From Nissolia schottii (Eukaryota > Streptophyta > Magnoliopsida > Fabales > Fabaceae): a stretch of 64,000 nucleotides of DNA. Positions 12,099-24,320 of this stretch are shown here, piece after piece. Location of the stretch: assembly GCA_003254905.1 (NCBI GenBank), contig QANU01099453.1, forward strand, positions 1,119,030 to 1,183,029, written 5' to 3'. Below the pieces are notes generated by a model. It did no database searches. It was not told where the DNA came from and saw nothing but the letters and a program-made list of their open reading frames with translations. The translations under genes and the position numbers were made by a program. Each line of letters begins with the position of its first letter. Positions within the stretch are counted from its first letter, which is position 1.

Positions 12099-13442
12099 GG
12101 GCTAATTAAGTTTTAGGCTCCTGTAAAATTTTTAGTGTCTATAAAATTTGAAAGTCTGGTTTTGGTCTCTCTGGATGACTGAGGTTGATGGTTGATGATG
12201 TGGCCGTTAACGGCGCTAACATGGCATGGCATGTCATGTCAGCGCCATGTGGCATAACCCAGAACTGCTTTTTTTTAACCCATGCCCCGACCCAAAGTTT
12301 GGATCTGACCCGGTTTCCATTAAAAATAAAAAAAATAAAAAAAACCCTCAAATCAGTTGACCTAGATCTACCCCCACCCCCAAACCCACTCCGTCGTCGT
12401 GCACGCTCGTCTCCTCTCTGATTCCCCCAATCCACTTCCCCCTCAAACTATGGACCCTAGGACAAAGATCTTCCCTACTTTTTTTTGTTATGGATTTGAG
12501 GCCAGGCATCAAAGTAGAAGAGACACAAGAATGGCGGGTTTGTTCTCACTAGGGGGTAGCAGCAGCAGCAGTAGAGGGAGAGGTAACACCTAACACCACA
12601 ACCAACAACAACAGCACCAACAGCCAACGGAAATTCCGCCTCCAGACTCCTATTTTTGGTAAAACAAGAACGAAGATGGTTCCTCTTCGTACCGAGCTAT
12701 GGAACCCGCACCAGCACCAGCACCATCAAGCGGCAGAGCAAGAGCTCATACCTCAGGCCAGGCCTCTCCTCTTCCATCAGGATCTGTACTCGTCGGCTGC
12801 TGTGCTAGGCGTGGGGCCCAGCAGCGTGTCTGACGACCAGTCCCTGTCGAGATCGGCGTTGGTTGTGACGGCTTCCATCGTCGGAGGAGGAGGAGGGGGG
12901 ATCAGTTGTCAGGACTGCGGGAACCAGGCGAAGAAGGATTTCCCTCACACGAGGTGCAGGACTTGCTGCAAGAGCCGGGGGTTCGATTGCCAGACACACG
13001 TGAAGAGCACGTGGGTGCCGGCATCCAGGCGACGCGAGAGGCAGCAGCAGGTTCAAATTGGAGGAGAGGTTCCCAAGAGGTAGAGAGATCATGGGTCTGG
13101 CTTACCCGCAAACCCTTCCTAGGTCGGATTTGGGGGTGGGGGTAGACCTAGGTCAACTGATTTGAGGTTTTCTTTTTTTTTTTTTAACTTTTAATAGAAA
13201 CCGGGTCGGATCCAAACTTTGGGTCGGGTCATGGGTTAAAAAAAATCAATCCTGGGTTATGCCACGTGGCGCTGACATGGCATGCCACGTCAGGGCCGTT
13301 AACGGCCACGTCATCAACCGTCAACCTCAGCCATCCAAAGGGACCAAAACCAAACTTCCAAATTTTGCAGGGACTAAAAATTTTACTGAGGGACTAAAAC
13401 CAAACTTTTGAATTTTACAGGGGCCTAAAACTTAATTAACCC
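12099..13442. mobile_element. Pack-MULE carrying an SRS-family gene fragment
   Basis: The element is 1344 bp, with terminal inverted repeats of about 290-320 bp starting GGGCTAATTAAG (left) and GGGTTAATTAAG (right, complement). A perfect 9-bp duplication TAGTTTTAT lies at 12090-12098 and 13443-13451. The TIRs carry paired words such as GGCCGTTAACGGC and GCCACGT. The right TIR has an extra internal duplication of about 35 bp. The centre (about 12395-13118) is GC-rich plant coding DNA. No transposase is present. This is the textbook layout of a Pack-MULE. Confidence 0.88.
12531..13083 (+). pseudogene. Captured SHI/STY (SRS) zinc-finger transcription factor fragment, broken
   Basis: The start MAGLFSLGG is the usual N-terminus of SHI-RELATED SEQUENCE proteins. 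A stop after about 20 codons (12591-12593) and a frame change near 12660 follow. Another frame (from 12676) then continues through ELWN and His/Gln-rich sequence to [18 protein letters not shown] and the RING-like zinc finger, ending [15 protein letters not shown]. In the family the finger is C-X2-C-X7-C-X-H-X2-C-X2-C-X7-C-X-H. Here the third Cys is Phe (KKDFPH), so one zinc ligand is lost. The IGGH dimerisation domain is missing because the right TIR cuts in. It is a captured, decaying gene piece. If transcribed it could at most affect its parent through RNA. Confidence 0.82.
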
Positions 13443-13603
13443 TAGTTTTATTTTCATTGCCACTCTACAGTATAATTTTATATTAATTAATACTAAATAC
13501 AAAAGTTAACTATTTTTAACTTAAAAAATTAAAATCAACCTATTGCATACTTAATTTTTTAAGTTGGGTGAAAATATGTTGATGATTTGATCATTGTCTT
13601 AAC

Positions 13604-15952
13604 GAAAATGCTCCATGTACACTAATTACATACACCCGTATATACCCTCCCGTTTTATACCTTATCAATGTCAGTTATACGGTCTACAGTAGACCTTCCT
13701 CATTAACACCATCATGCAACCCCCCGACGCGATTTTCTCAACCATATGACAAACAAAACGCACTTCAACGTGATTTTCTCAGCGATATCACACTCAAACC
13801 TATCAAACAATTTATTCTGAGCTATAGAATCCACATACAAAAGAATTATTGGAATGAATCAGTCTCGCGTTGTTTAGGGAGTGTGTTGTTATGGAGTTTA
13901 AAGCAATTTTATAGAATATGATATTTGATTTTAGTGCACAAACTTTATATGACTATGTGCACAAACATTATATGACTGAGTGCACAAACATTACGCACTT
14001 GTGTAACAACACTACGATTTTACTCAAACATAAATAATTTCGTAATATTTATACATTTTGAATGGACAAACTTTAAAAAAATTAGTTCACATACATGTGT
14101 ACACACACTTTTATATATTCTAATGCATAAACTTTACATATATGCATATTACTTAATGTATAATTAAGTATTTTTGCAGAATATAATATCTGATTTTATT
14201 GCACAAACTTTATATGACAGTGTGCACAAACTTCATATGACTGAGTGCATAAACATTACGCACTTTAGTAACAACACCGTGATTTTACTCAAACATAAAT
14301 AAATTCACAATATTTATACATTTTGAATGGACAAACTTTACAAATATTAGTTCACATACATGTGCACACACACTTTTATACACTCTAATGCATAAACTTT
14401 ACATATATGCATATTACTTAATGTATAGTTAAGTATTTTTGTAGAATATGATATATGATTTTAGTGCACAAACTTTATATGGCAATGTGCACAAACTTTA
14501 CATGAGTGTGTGCACAAACATTACGTACTTGTGTAACAACACTGTGACTTTACTCAAACATAAATAAGTTCACAATATTTACACATTTTGAATGAACAAA
14601 CTTTATAAAAATTAGTTCACATACATGTGTACACTCACNNNNNNNNNNNNNNNNNNNNNNNNNNNNNNNNNNNNNNNNNNNNNNNNNNNNNNNNNNNNNN
14701 NNNNNNNNNNNNNNNNNNNNNNNNNNNNNNNNNNNNNNNNNNNNNNNNNNNNNNNNNNNNNNNNNNNNNNNNNNNNNNNNNNNNNNNNNNNNNNNNNNNN
14801 NNNNNNNNNNNNNNNNNNNNNNNNNNNNNNNNNNNNNNNNNNNNNNNNNNNNNNNNNNNNNNNNNNNNNNNNNNNNNNNNNNNNNNNNNNNNNNNNNNNN
14901 NNNNNNNNNNNNNNNNNNNNNNNACACACACTTTTATATATTCTAATGCATAAACTTTACATATATGCATATTACTTAATGTATAATTAAGTATTTTTGC
15001 AGAATATGATATCTGATTTTAGTGCACAAACTTTATATGACAGTGTTCACAAACTTCATATGACTGAGTGCACAAACATTACGCACTTTAGTAACAACAC
15101 CGTGATTTTACTCAAACATAAATAAATTCACAATATTTATACATTTTGAATGGACAAACTTTACAAAAATTAGTTCACATACATGTGTACACACACTTTT
15201 ATATACTCTAATGCATAAACTTTACATATATGTATATTACTTAATGTGTAGTTAAGTATTTTTGTAGAATATGATATATGATTTTAGTGCACAAACTTTA
15301 TATGGCAGTGTGCACAAACTTTATATGAGTGTGTGCACAAACATTACGTACTTGTGTAACAACACTGTGACTTTACTCAAACATAAATAAGTTCACAATA
15401 TTTACACATTTTGAATGAACAAACTTTATAAAAATTAGTTCACATACATGTGTACACTCACTTTTATACATTCTAATGCATAAACTTACACATATGCATA
15501 TTACTTAATGTATAGTTAAGTAATATTGCAGAACATGAAATCTGATTATAGCACACGGACTTTATATGACTGTGTGCACAAACATTGCGTACTTGTGTAC
15601 AACACTGTGATTTTATTCAAACATAAATGAGTTCACAATATTTATACATTTTTAGTAGACAAACTTTATAACAATTGGTTCACATACATGTGTTCACATA
15701 CTTTTATACATTCTAATGCATAAATTTTACATATATACATATTACTTAATGTATAGTTAAGTAATATTACAAAATATGAAATCTGATTGTAGTGCACATA
15801 CTTCATATGACTGTGTGCACAAACATTACGTACTTGTGTACAACATTGTGATTTTACTCAAACATAAATAAGTTCACAACATTTATACATTTTTAATAGA
15901 CAAACTATACAACAATTAGTTCACATACATGTGTACACACACTTTTATAGTG
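13604..15952 (+). repeat. Tandem-repeat element, copy B (about 265-bp units)
   Basis: The same 330-bp head as copy A runs into units at 13936, 14201, 14466, 15024, 15289, 15551 and 15794. Most are spaced 265, the last two 262 and 243. Each unit holds repeated GTGCACAAAC words, CTCAAACATAAATAA and TTACTTAATGTATA. The array is broken by an assembly gap and ends mid-unit near 15952. No protein frame is conserved between units. Confidence 0.8.
14639..14923. other. Assembly gap (N run)
   Basis: 285 unresolved bases lie inside the 265-bp array. The flanking units are 558 apart, which is not a multiple of 265, so the N count is only an estimate and units may be missing. Confidence 0.98.
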
Positions 15953-16670
15953 AATACACACTAGGCTTGGTTTTGTTTCAAGAGCAGCCAACTTTTCTTG
16001 ATCCAACCATCTCCCCCTCAATGCCACTGTCATTGCCATGAATGACGCAGATCATAAACATTGAGAGCAACAACAGCGTGGCAATAACAAGTAAGCATGA
16101 ACGCGATGTTTTGACGTAGATTTATGACAACGATGTGAAAGGGGCGAAAGCGGAAACATCAAGCAAGCACGAAGGTGAGGCTCCTATATCTACAGTCGAT
16201 GAGGCTAAAGGCGGCGATAGGGGCTGAGGCGCCACATGCGAAGAAGAAGATGAAGTCAGGAAGAGGCCCATGTAAGAGAAATAGGCGTTAGGGTTAGTGG
16301 TAGAGTGGTTAGAAGAGCGACCATGAGTGGAAGGGAGAAGGGGAAGAAGAATAGGGATGAAGAAGTGGTGGTGAATGGTTTTTGTTGATTTACCACAATA
16401 ACCTTTGGATCACAATAAGCCCATTTTTCTTAATAAAGTGCATCAAGCACCAGGACTTGCAAGGAACATTTAAGCCTTTGCCTAAATTAGGAGGTTAGAT
16501 ACTCTTTTCTCTTAAAATAAAAAAGTCAGTATTTTTTTCACTAGGTTTTCCAACTTGCCGAGTTATGTTTGTTGGTTCTTGGTGGCTTTAGGGTCTCTGT
16601 ATTGGTAATCTCTACACGCCCTTTTTAGCACACCTTTTTAACTTGCATTAACTTATTAGGAAAAGGGTAA
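15953..16670. other. Intergenic DNA without recognised features
   Basis: A slightly GC-richer patch (16000-16380) has no convincing open frame. Nothing else is seen. Confidence 0.4.
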
Positions 16671-16673
16671 ATA

Positions 16674-17331
16674 CCCTATCAGGTCCACAATATTTCACTC
16701 GGTACCTTAGTTAATTCTTAATATAAAATAATGTCAATCCAATTCTCAACATTTTTTGCCATTATTCTCGTTAATTCCTTTATCCATGTGTTAGGTGAGG
16801 AAAGGTGATTTGATAGTTAACATACAATTTTTTCACAAAATGATATCATCTTACATAAAACAAAACGAAGTTATTTTGCTGAATCAAAAAAGAAAACTAG
16901 AACCACCATCCCCTACCACCCCACCACCAACAACATCATCTTCTTCATCTTTTCATTCCACTACCATTACCAACACTCAATCTTTCATCTCGACAACCCC
17001 ATCACCACAATAACTCACAAAAACTTGCCAACAACAAAAAGTCACAATACTGGTAATCGAAGAACCCATGACCCATAAGTTGAAGAAACAAAAACTTAGA
17101 AAATGTTAAACTCACAAAACGACGTTGTTTTGTTTTATGTAAAACGACATCGTTTTGTGGACAAATGGTTCGTTAATGGATACCTCACCCTTCATCATTG
17201 AGCATATGAACGAAAGGATTGGCAAGAGTAATGCCAAAAAAATGTTTAAAACTAGACTGATAGTTTCTTTTTATATTAAGGACTAACTACAGTATCGAGT
17301 GAAATGTCAAGATCTTGAGATATTATTTATA
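16674..17331. mobile_element. Putative TIR element with imperfect 100-bp inverted ends
   Basis: The left arm (ATTTCACTCGG, then TTAATATAAAA, CATTTTTTGCCATTA) pairs with the complement of the right arm (CATTTCACTCGATAC, CTTAATATAAAA, CATTTTTTTGGCATTA). Inside is a palindromic ACAAAACGACGTTGTTTTG word, repeated as ACGACATCGTTTTGT. No clear target duplication was found, so the exact ends and class (Mutator-like or other) are open. Confidence 0.5.
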
Positions 17332-17494
17332 AAATAAAAAAAAATCAAATCACCCAGTAAAATTTGGGTCATATTTACTAACGAAGTGAAAAAAAAAAAA
17401 GAAAAAAAAGGAAGACAAGTGAGCTCTCAACAATTTTTAAAAAAAAGGAAAGCTCAGTGTTTCACAGTTGCTACAGGCTGGATCGTGCACCACT

Positions 17495-17648
17495 GCTGCT
17501 TCTCTCTCTCTCTCTCTCTCTCAATCAAGTTCTCCTTCGAATGGTTACAACCGGATCAAGCTCTTCCTATCTCACTGAATCGTAACTGCTGAAAAACCAT
17601 TTTTACCCTCATCGACGCCGAGATCGGATTCCAATCCCCACAACAGCC
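17495..17648 (+). promoter_or_regulatory. 5' leader of SYP71 with CT microsatellite
   Basis: A (CT)n run at about 17499-17522 lies 130 bases before the ATG. CT tracts are common in plant 5' UTRs and core promoters. The transcription start was not determined. Confidence 0.5.
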
Positions 17649-20454
17649 ATGAGCGTCATCGATCTCCTCACAAGAGTCGACTCCATTTGCAAGAAGTACG
17701 ACAAATACGACGTCGACAAGCAGAAGGATTCCAACATCTCCGGCGACGATGCCTTCGCCCGCCTCTACGCCGCCGTCGACGCCGACATCGACGCCCTTCT
17801 TCAGGTCTGTCATCTGTCTGATCTCCCCCTCTCTCTCTCTAGTTCCCTTCAGTTTTGCTTGATTCTTGAAGAAATTAAAGGAAAATTGAATTTGGTTTAG
17901 GGTTTAGGAGGAACAAGAAATTCACCTGGCGGAGAGTTGTAGGGGGGAATTTGTGCCCTAATTTGGGGAAAGTCTTGTAAAATTTCTTATAATTCAAGAT
18001 GTATATAGCAATTAAAATCTAATACTAATAGTACGTGGAGTGATTTTTTGTGCAGAAAGCGGAGACAGCTTCGAAGGAGAAAGGTAAGGCATCTGCTGTA
18101 GCGATCAATGCGGAGATTCGTCGTACCAAGTCTAGGTTGCTTGAGGAGGTCCCCAAGTTGCAGCGGTTAGCTGTGAAGAAGGTTGGTTCTTTGCTTTTGG
18201 AATAATCAATTTGCATTTTTACAATTTACAGATATGATATCTCTCTTAGCTCTGCTTAGTTGAATTCGTTAAGTGTTTTAATTGTGAATTGTCAATACTC
18301 AATAGTCTTGTAGGTACCTTAAGCTGTAGTGATTAATGAAGAACAAATTGATCATTTAGAATTTCCCAGTGACAGATATCTTGCTAATAATGTGTAGCCT
18401 GCCAGAAAATATAACTTATTTAATCTAACTCAAGAATTGAATTGTAAAATTTGACAATGAGAAAGAAACGGGGAAAAAAAATGCAAATCCTGCTTTTACT
18501 GGTGCACTTATCCATCTCAGAAAGGGGCAGATTTCTTGTTGTTTGACTTGTTTCTGTAAATTATGGGGATACAGATGTTCACTATTAATGCCATTATATG
18601 TTTGTATGATGCATGGTACTATGAATTCACAGGTAAAGGGGCTTTCATCACAAGAATTTGCTGCCCGTAATGATTTGGTTCTTGCATTGCCGGAGAGGAT
18701 CCAAGCTATCCCGGATGGGACCCCTGTTGCACCCAAACAAACTGGAGGTTGGGCAGCTTCTGCCTCACGTCCTGAGATTAAATTTGACTCTGGTAATTGA
18801 AGTTGTCCATGCCTTCATTCTGATACATTTATATTATTTCATGAGTTTGAGGCTTTTTAATTTATGGTCTGTATACATTTGTATATAATTACAGATGGGC
18901 GATTTGACGATGAATATTTCCAGCAAACTGAGGAATCAAGTCGATTCAGGCAAGAGTATGAAATGCGTAGAATGAAACAGGCAAGTCACTTTTGGCTGTT
19001 GTAAGAGTTGTAGCCAGAGAGAGACTGGGACTTTTTGTTGTTTGTCTTTTGCTTTGATATATATTTTGAAGGTTACTCTAGCAACGGTTTGAAATCTAAT
19101 TATATTGTGATATTGTTTTAGGATCAAGGTTTGGATGTGATCGCAGAAGGATTGGATACTTTGAAAAACATGGCACATGATATGAATGAGGTCAGGTTCC
19201 TCATTGTCTTTTTCTTCCCTGTGTGTGCAGGCGATTTTTTCATTTCTAATTTCATTGTTTATTTGCTAAATGCAGGAAATGGATAGACAAGTTCCTCTGA
19301 TGGATGAGATTGATACTAAGGTGAGTCATCAATTTAAGCCTGCACCCTGAATCCTGAAAATTTTTAAATGTTAGTTTTCAAAAGTCAAAACTGGAATTCG
19401 AAAGTTGAAGTTGATATGGCACTATTATTTGTCATCTTTACAGGTGGACAAGGCATCCTCTGACCTTAAGAATACCAATGTTAGACTTAAAGACACAGTG
19501 AACCAGGTAATCTAACTGTGACTCTTTCATAGATTTCCATTAATTTCCCATTGCATCAGTGATAGATTTCTTGTTGAATCTCATATGACTTTTGGTTTTC
19601 ATCCAGCTTCGATCCAGTCGAAACTTCTGCATTGATATTGTTTTGTTGATTATAATTTTGGGAATTGCTGCCTATTTATACAAGTAAGGTTTCCTATCCA
19701 GAACTTGCAAACGTGTGCCTAGCATTTATCTTTTATTGTGAATCTCAAGCCCAGTTCATATTCAAGACTTCAAGTTGTGCTTAATGTGCTCCTTTTTTAC
19801 TTGAAAACCAGAAATTTGGGTGTATGTACTAATATTAATTGTGCGAGGGATTTGAGGTCCATGTTTAATTTGTTTTCCCTCTGAAGATTTAAAGACTTCA
19901 AATTTCATATGTTGACTTTAAGCTGCACCTAAGTTTGAAATTAGGTGTTTGATTTCTTAACAAAACTGTCTACACAGCCTCAGCTAAAGAAATTAATCTC
20001 ATAATGTTTCCCTCTTTGCTGAAGCTATTATTTTCGTCATGCTCACGAAACTTATTTTAATGACAACCTAGTTAGTGAAAATACTCTACCAAGTATGTTT
20101 CATTTTTTATTTTCTACCTTTGGTGTACAACATAGTAACTCGTTTAGTAAATCTGGAACTTGGGAATTTGAGATGGTTATTTGCAAACTTTTGACAATAT
20201 TGACCAAATGAATTTAGGAGGAACTGGTAATGATATTATCAGATTACAAAACCTTTTGACTTGTTAGTATGAGGGGGAGGTGTTCTTTATAGTATTTTCC
20301 ATCTCTCCCTTATAAGCATAGGTGGGAATCTTTGACATCGTAGCATGTGCCTGAGGTGGTTTTTACTAGTCTTGCTGTTGCATGTTTCATTTTTATCTTC
20401 TTGAGATACCTTACTGACTAGCTGTGCTTTTGTTGCAGCGTGCTAAAGAAGTGA
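17649..20454 (+). CDS. SYP71: SYP71-type Qc-SNARE (syntaxin of plants 7 family)
   Basis: Nine exons join in frame: 17649-17804, 18056-18181, 18633-18792, 18895-18980, 19122-19190, 19276-19320, 19444-19506, 19607-19683 and 20439-20454. They give 265 aa, the usual SYP7 length. The start [10 protein letters not shown] and the body [13 protein letters not shown] match SYP71 of other plants as I know them. The N-terminal helical part spans about 1-160. The Qc SNARE motif is about 176-236, with the central-layer Gln at 204 (MDRQVPL). The tail anchor is about 242-261, ending NVLKK. SYP71 works at the ER and plasma membrane in fusion, including cell-plate formation. Intron 4 begins with GC (AAACAG/GCAAGT), a known minor donor class. 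The last exon adds only six codons, counting the split codon and the stop. Complete and apparently functional. Confidence 0.95.
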
Positions 20455-20660
20455 TCGTACTCACAAGGACTTCGGATATATTCGTATGGCTTACCTGTAT
20501 TTCTTGTATTTTCTTGAGATTATCGTGCCTTATTATTTTTTTTTATTGTTATTTTTGTGAATTCTTTGTGCCTCTTGGGAGATACATTTGTCCTTTGCAA
20601 TCAGACTTTTGTATGCCGTTATGCTATATGTTATATAGTTCAGGAATGTTGTGTATATTT

Positions 20661-21335
20661 TGATGGGAAATTCTAGACAATAAATCGACAACTCAATCAG
20701 AGCTATATGAAGCGGATAATAATTTCTCCAACTTGCAAGAATCTATGAGAAGTAATAACAAACAATGACAACAACAAAAACACGCAAAAGGAAGACACGA
20801 TAATTTTAACGTGGAAAATCTTCTCAATGTGAGAAGTAAAAACCACGGGTACAAGTCAGTCAATCAAGCTTCACTATGATCAAAATAAGGGTACAAGAGA
20901 GTCTCAATCACAGCACAAATCGTGTTCAATAATCAGCCAAAAGATAAGGCAAGAACAATGAAATAGAGAACAAGAGAAACCAGATAAATCCAAAATTGTT
21001 GTTATTGTGCGCGGCCAATTTCTCACTGCTCAGACAACTTTTCAACGATCCCACCATCCAGATTGAAGTATCACGTGTTCCGAACCTGCTGTAAAAATTT
21101 CAGCTCGATCCAATGGTGAACGAAGCAGTGGCGACGGATCAAAAATTGCTGTGCTGTCAAAAACGAGAAAACACCTTTTCTCTTCTCTTCTCCTTATTTT
21201 CTATTCTTTTTTTTTTTTTTTTTTTTCAATACTCTCTTCAACCCTAAAAACTGACCACTATCCACTATTAAGTGAGAATAGTGAGTTTGTAAATATTGGG
21301 CATTTCTCCACATAAGAAGGGAGTCCAACCCAACA
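20661..21335. mobile_element. Solo LTR (675 bp) with 5-bp duplication
   Basis: It begins TGATGGG and ends CCCAACA (TG...CA, mutually inverted), flanked by TATTT at 20656-20660 and 21336-21340. Internal words TTAACGTGGAAAATC and AAACCACGGG are familiar from plant LTRs. No PBS, second LTR or coding region is present. It lies 206 bases after the SYP71 stop codon, so it may supply or disturb that gene's polyadenylation region. Confidence 0.78.
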
Positions 21336-21340
21336 TATTT

Positions 21341-22444
21341 TTGGAATGTATTAACATTGAATCTGGCTATCAGGATATGCCCATCAAATTATTGTGATGC
21401 GTACGTAATGTTCTACTGGGTGTTTAGTTCGTGATGATACAAATAATTCATCTTTCATTTGGAACGGAAGGGAAGGGATTATATGGATATAGGGAATTTG
21501 ATATCGAAGTTAGCGAACCATTAACTCAAAAACAAAACGAATAACAAGGTTAAAGAATATATCATAAAATCACTGTTGGTGGAGTTATTAAACATTATGT
21601 TGGACATTCTTCTTATGGTGTGAAGGTATGGCAAGCTATTGTAAAAGGTGTGCTTTGCATCTTGTGGACTTGTAAACTCTTGGCCAGGTTGCCGGCCAAT
21701 GATTCCTAGCTTCTTCGCTTAGAACACACAATAAAATTGAAAATAGAATGAACATAGTTTTACTTAAATTACATACAATAACCTTACCTTTTCAAGTAGC
21801 AATGTGGAAATACTTTCCAAATTTCTTTTCAGACTCCTCAGTTCCTAGCTTGCAAAGACAAAAGTAACTTGCAAGTTGCAATTCCTTGGCATTGCTTGAA
21901 AATGCGGTTGCGTAGTTGTACAATGCAAATACATTCCTCAAGATTTTGCATATTGGTTTTTTTTATTTTATTTTATTTCCTAATGCGTGTATATAATTTT
22001 GATTCAATAACCTAACGACACAAATCCAAATAGGCTCCGCACAAAATGATTTATCTAAATGCTAGTTGTTTTGGAATAGACAAAACTTTGTAAGTGTATT
22101 GAATTTGTAGAAGTTACAAATAAGATATCAGTCTCGTGACAAAAATGAAAGAATTTCCAAGCAATACTACGATTTCCATAATTTTTTTGAAATAATCATA
22201 CAATCAGCAATTAAATTGCATTATGATATCTCTAAACTTATACACACAGCTGAATATACTATATATCCTGTAACTATGAATGGCGTACGCCCTCCCTACC
22301 TTTCAACTATGTACAATCTGAAAAGAATGATCACACTGCAAGAGCATAAAATTTATTGCATTCTTGCTTATTTACACAATATAGACTTAACTTGCCACAT
22401 ATGTACATAAACAAAGCATGTACATGTATGTACATATCAAATAC
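21341..22444. other. Intergenic region between SYP71 and NAC genes
   Basis: No gene or clear element is seen. The right part should hold the NAC gene's 3' UTR. Confidence 0.5.
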
Positions 22445-24200
22445 TCATGTATATCCAGTAAAGGCTAAGCTATTCAGCTCTTGAGGTTGTATGATTGAAT
22501 TCCACTGATCAAAGTTGCCGAAGTTGTAGCCTTTACTCACATCCGTCACAACTTCCAGGCTCAGTTTTTTATTTGGAGCAGCATCAAATTCCAACTGATT
22601 TTCTTCTATAGCCTTTCTCTTCAGAGGATTATTGTACAAGCTCTTCACTGCAGATTCCAAGAACTGTGCTCCAATTATGTTCAAGTTGTCATCATCATGA
22701 TGCAATGAAGCATATGGTTTTATATCATCATCATCATCATTGCAAGCAAAACCTGTGCTTGAGGCCATGATACCAAGGGAATTAGGCAGAGCACTGCTAG
22801 AAGCCAGAATATAAGGTAACATTGGAAACTCATTGTGCACTAAGTTTTTAAGTGATGGCTCAGGGTTATTAAAGTTCTCATTCATTTGTTGGAACTTGTT
22901 GGTATTAATTGGCTCATAACCAAGTTCATTTGAATCTTCCAAAGTGTTTCTTGTGCTGCTGGTCTTCTGTCTAACCCTGCATAGCACCCACTCATCCAAC
23001 TGTAGCACAAAGGAGGTGGAATTAAAAAGGTAAAACAAAAGCAATAAATTAATAAACAAAACTTTTCTGGCTTTAAATATTAGGAGTGAACATCTTTTTA
23101 GGTGAAACATTTTGAAGTTGATATCTGTTTCCTTATATACATTTGGCCAATGAGGGCTGCACGATAGTGTAGTGTAGAGCACTCACAGATAAAGGAAGCG
23201 GCGCGAGGCCAATATTCTATAGAGATACTTACTTAAGGTAAGCCCCTATCTTATAGGAGACTATCTTTGGTAATACTTATTGAGGTACCGTACTAGGGCT
23301 ACTAACCACATGTTAGATCAAATCTTTCGCCATTCATCGTTATAAAACTAAACTAATATAAAAATTCAAACAATGATGATTAAATTGATGTCAAAATTTT
23401 GTTGATGACCAAACAGATGTCAACTTCATAGTAATGTTTAAGACTAAAAATGATATTTACTCTAAAATTTAAACCGCCAAGTAAATTGACCTACTCTCAT
23501 GGACCCTCTTTGCTTGGAATTTGAGATGAGTGAATCATGCAACCTATACTCATGCATGATCCAATCGGTTTTAGACCCTTTTGGGGGGCGACCCTTGTAG
23601 AAAACAAGTGCCTTCTTCACTCCAATGCTCTTCAACCCACATGAAGTAATGATGGGTTTGTCAGTCCCAGTGGCCTTCCAATAACCTGCACCAGCTGCTC
23701 TATTAGGCCTCACTCCATTTGGGTACTTCCTTTCCCTTGGTGTAAAGAAATACCACTCTTCTCCCCCAAACAAAGCTTTGCCTTCAAGAAAAGAAAAGAA
23801 GAAAAGAAAAGTTGACACAAGAAAGAAACTCTTAAGTAATTATATCTTATCTAACGATCATATATCTTTAAAGAGAGAAAAACTGACACTCATATCCAAC
23901 TAATGTTTAAAAGACAGTGTATTTCTTTAAAGATGTCCAATAAAAGTGATAAAGATAACATAAAGAAAACAAAAAAACTACATATAAATTTATCAGTACA
24001 ATTTGGTTAGCACACATACTTGGGAGCTCCCATGGATTGTACTTGTAAAGATCTATTTCAGCTATGAATGAAGCAGGAAGAGGAGATGAAGCCACTTTGT
24101 TTCTAAGGTAGTGAACAATTAGCTCCTCGTCGGAAGGGTAGAATCTGAATCCCGGAGGGAGTTGGGTTTCCAAACTAGAATCCTTATCCATGGAAGACAT
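22445..24200 (-). CDS. NAC-domain transcription factor
   Basis: Three exons on the minus strand, 24200-24020, 23781-23495 and 22999-22445, splice in frame to 340 aa. The NAC DNA-binding domain covers about residues 14-165: subdomain [28 protein letters not shown], then [44 protein letters not shown] and [10 protein letters not shown]...LDEWVLCRV. Intron positions (after ELP and after SMR) are the classic NAC ones. The C-terminal activation region (about 172-340) is acidic and Asn/Ser-rich, with a run of Asp. The domain resembles the NAP/NAM group linked with senescence and organ boundaries, but I would not name an orthologue. FYPSDEEL replaces the more usual FHPTDEEL. No membrane tail. Complete. 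Confidence 0.93.
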
Positions 24201-24320
24201 GATATGAAGATTAAGCCTACGGGGGAACCGAGGAATTATTTATCAATATCATCGATCAAATTGGTTGTAAGCTTGAAATCACTGTGCATGGCTTATATAT
24301 ACACGTATATATGTTGCTTT
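24201..24320 (-). promoter_or_regulatory. Probable core promoter of the NAC gene
   Basis: On the minus strand TATATA-type words (TATATATAAGC, about 24290-24300) lie about 90 bases upstream of the ATG, next to an ACGT-core ACACGTAT on the plus strand. No experimental start is known. Confidence 0.35.

Noticed and set aside
12139..12435. Frames of 78-98 aa left of the SRS fragment
   Set aside because: They lie within the terminal inverted repeat of the Pack-MULE.
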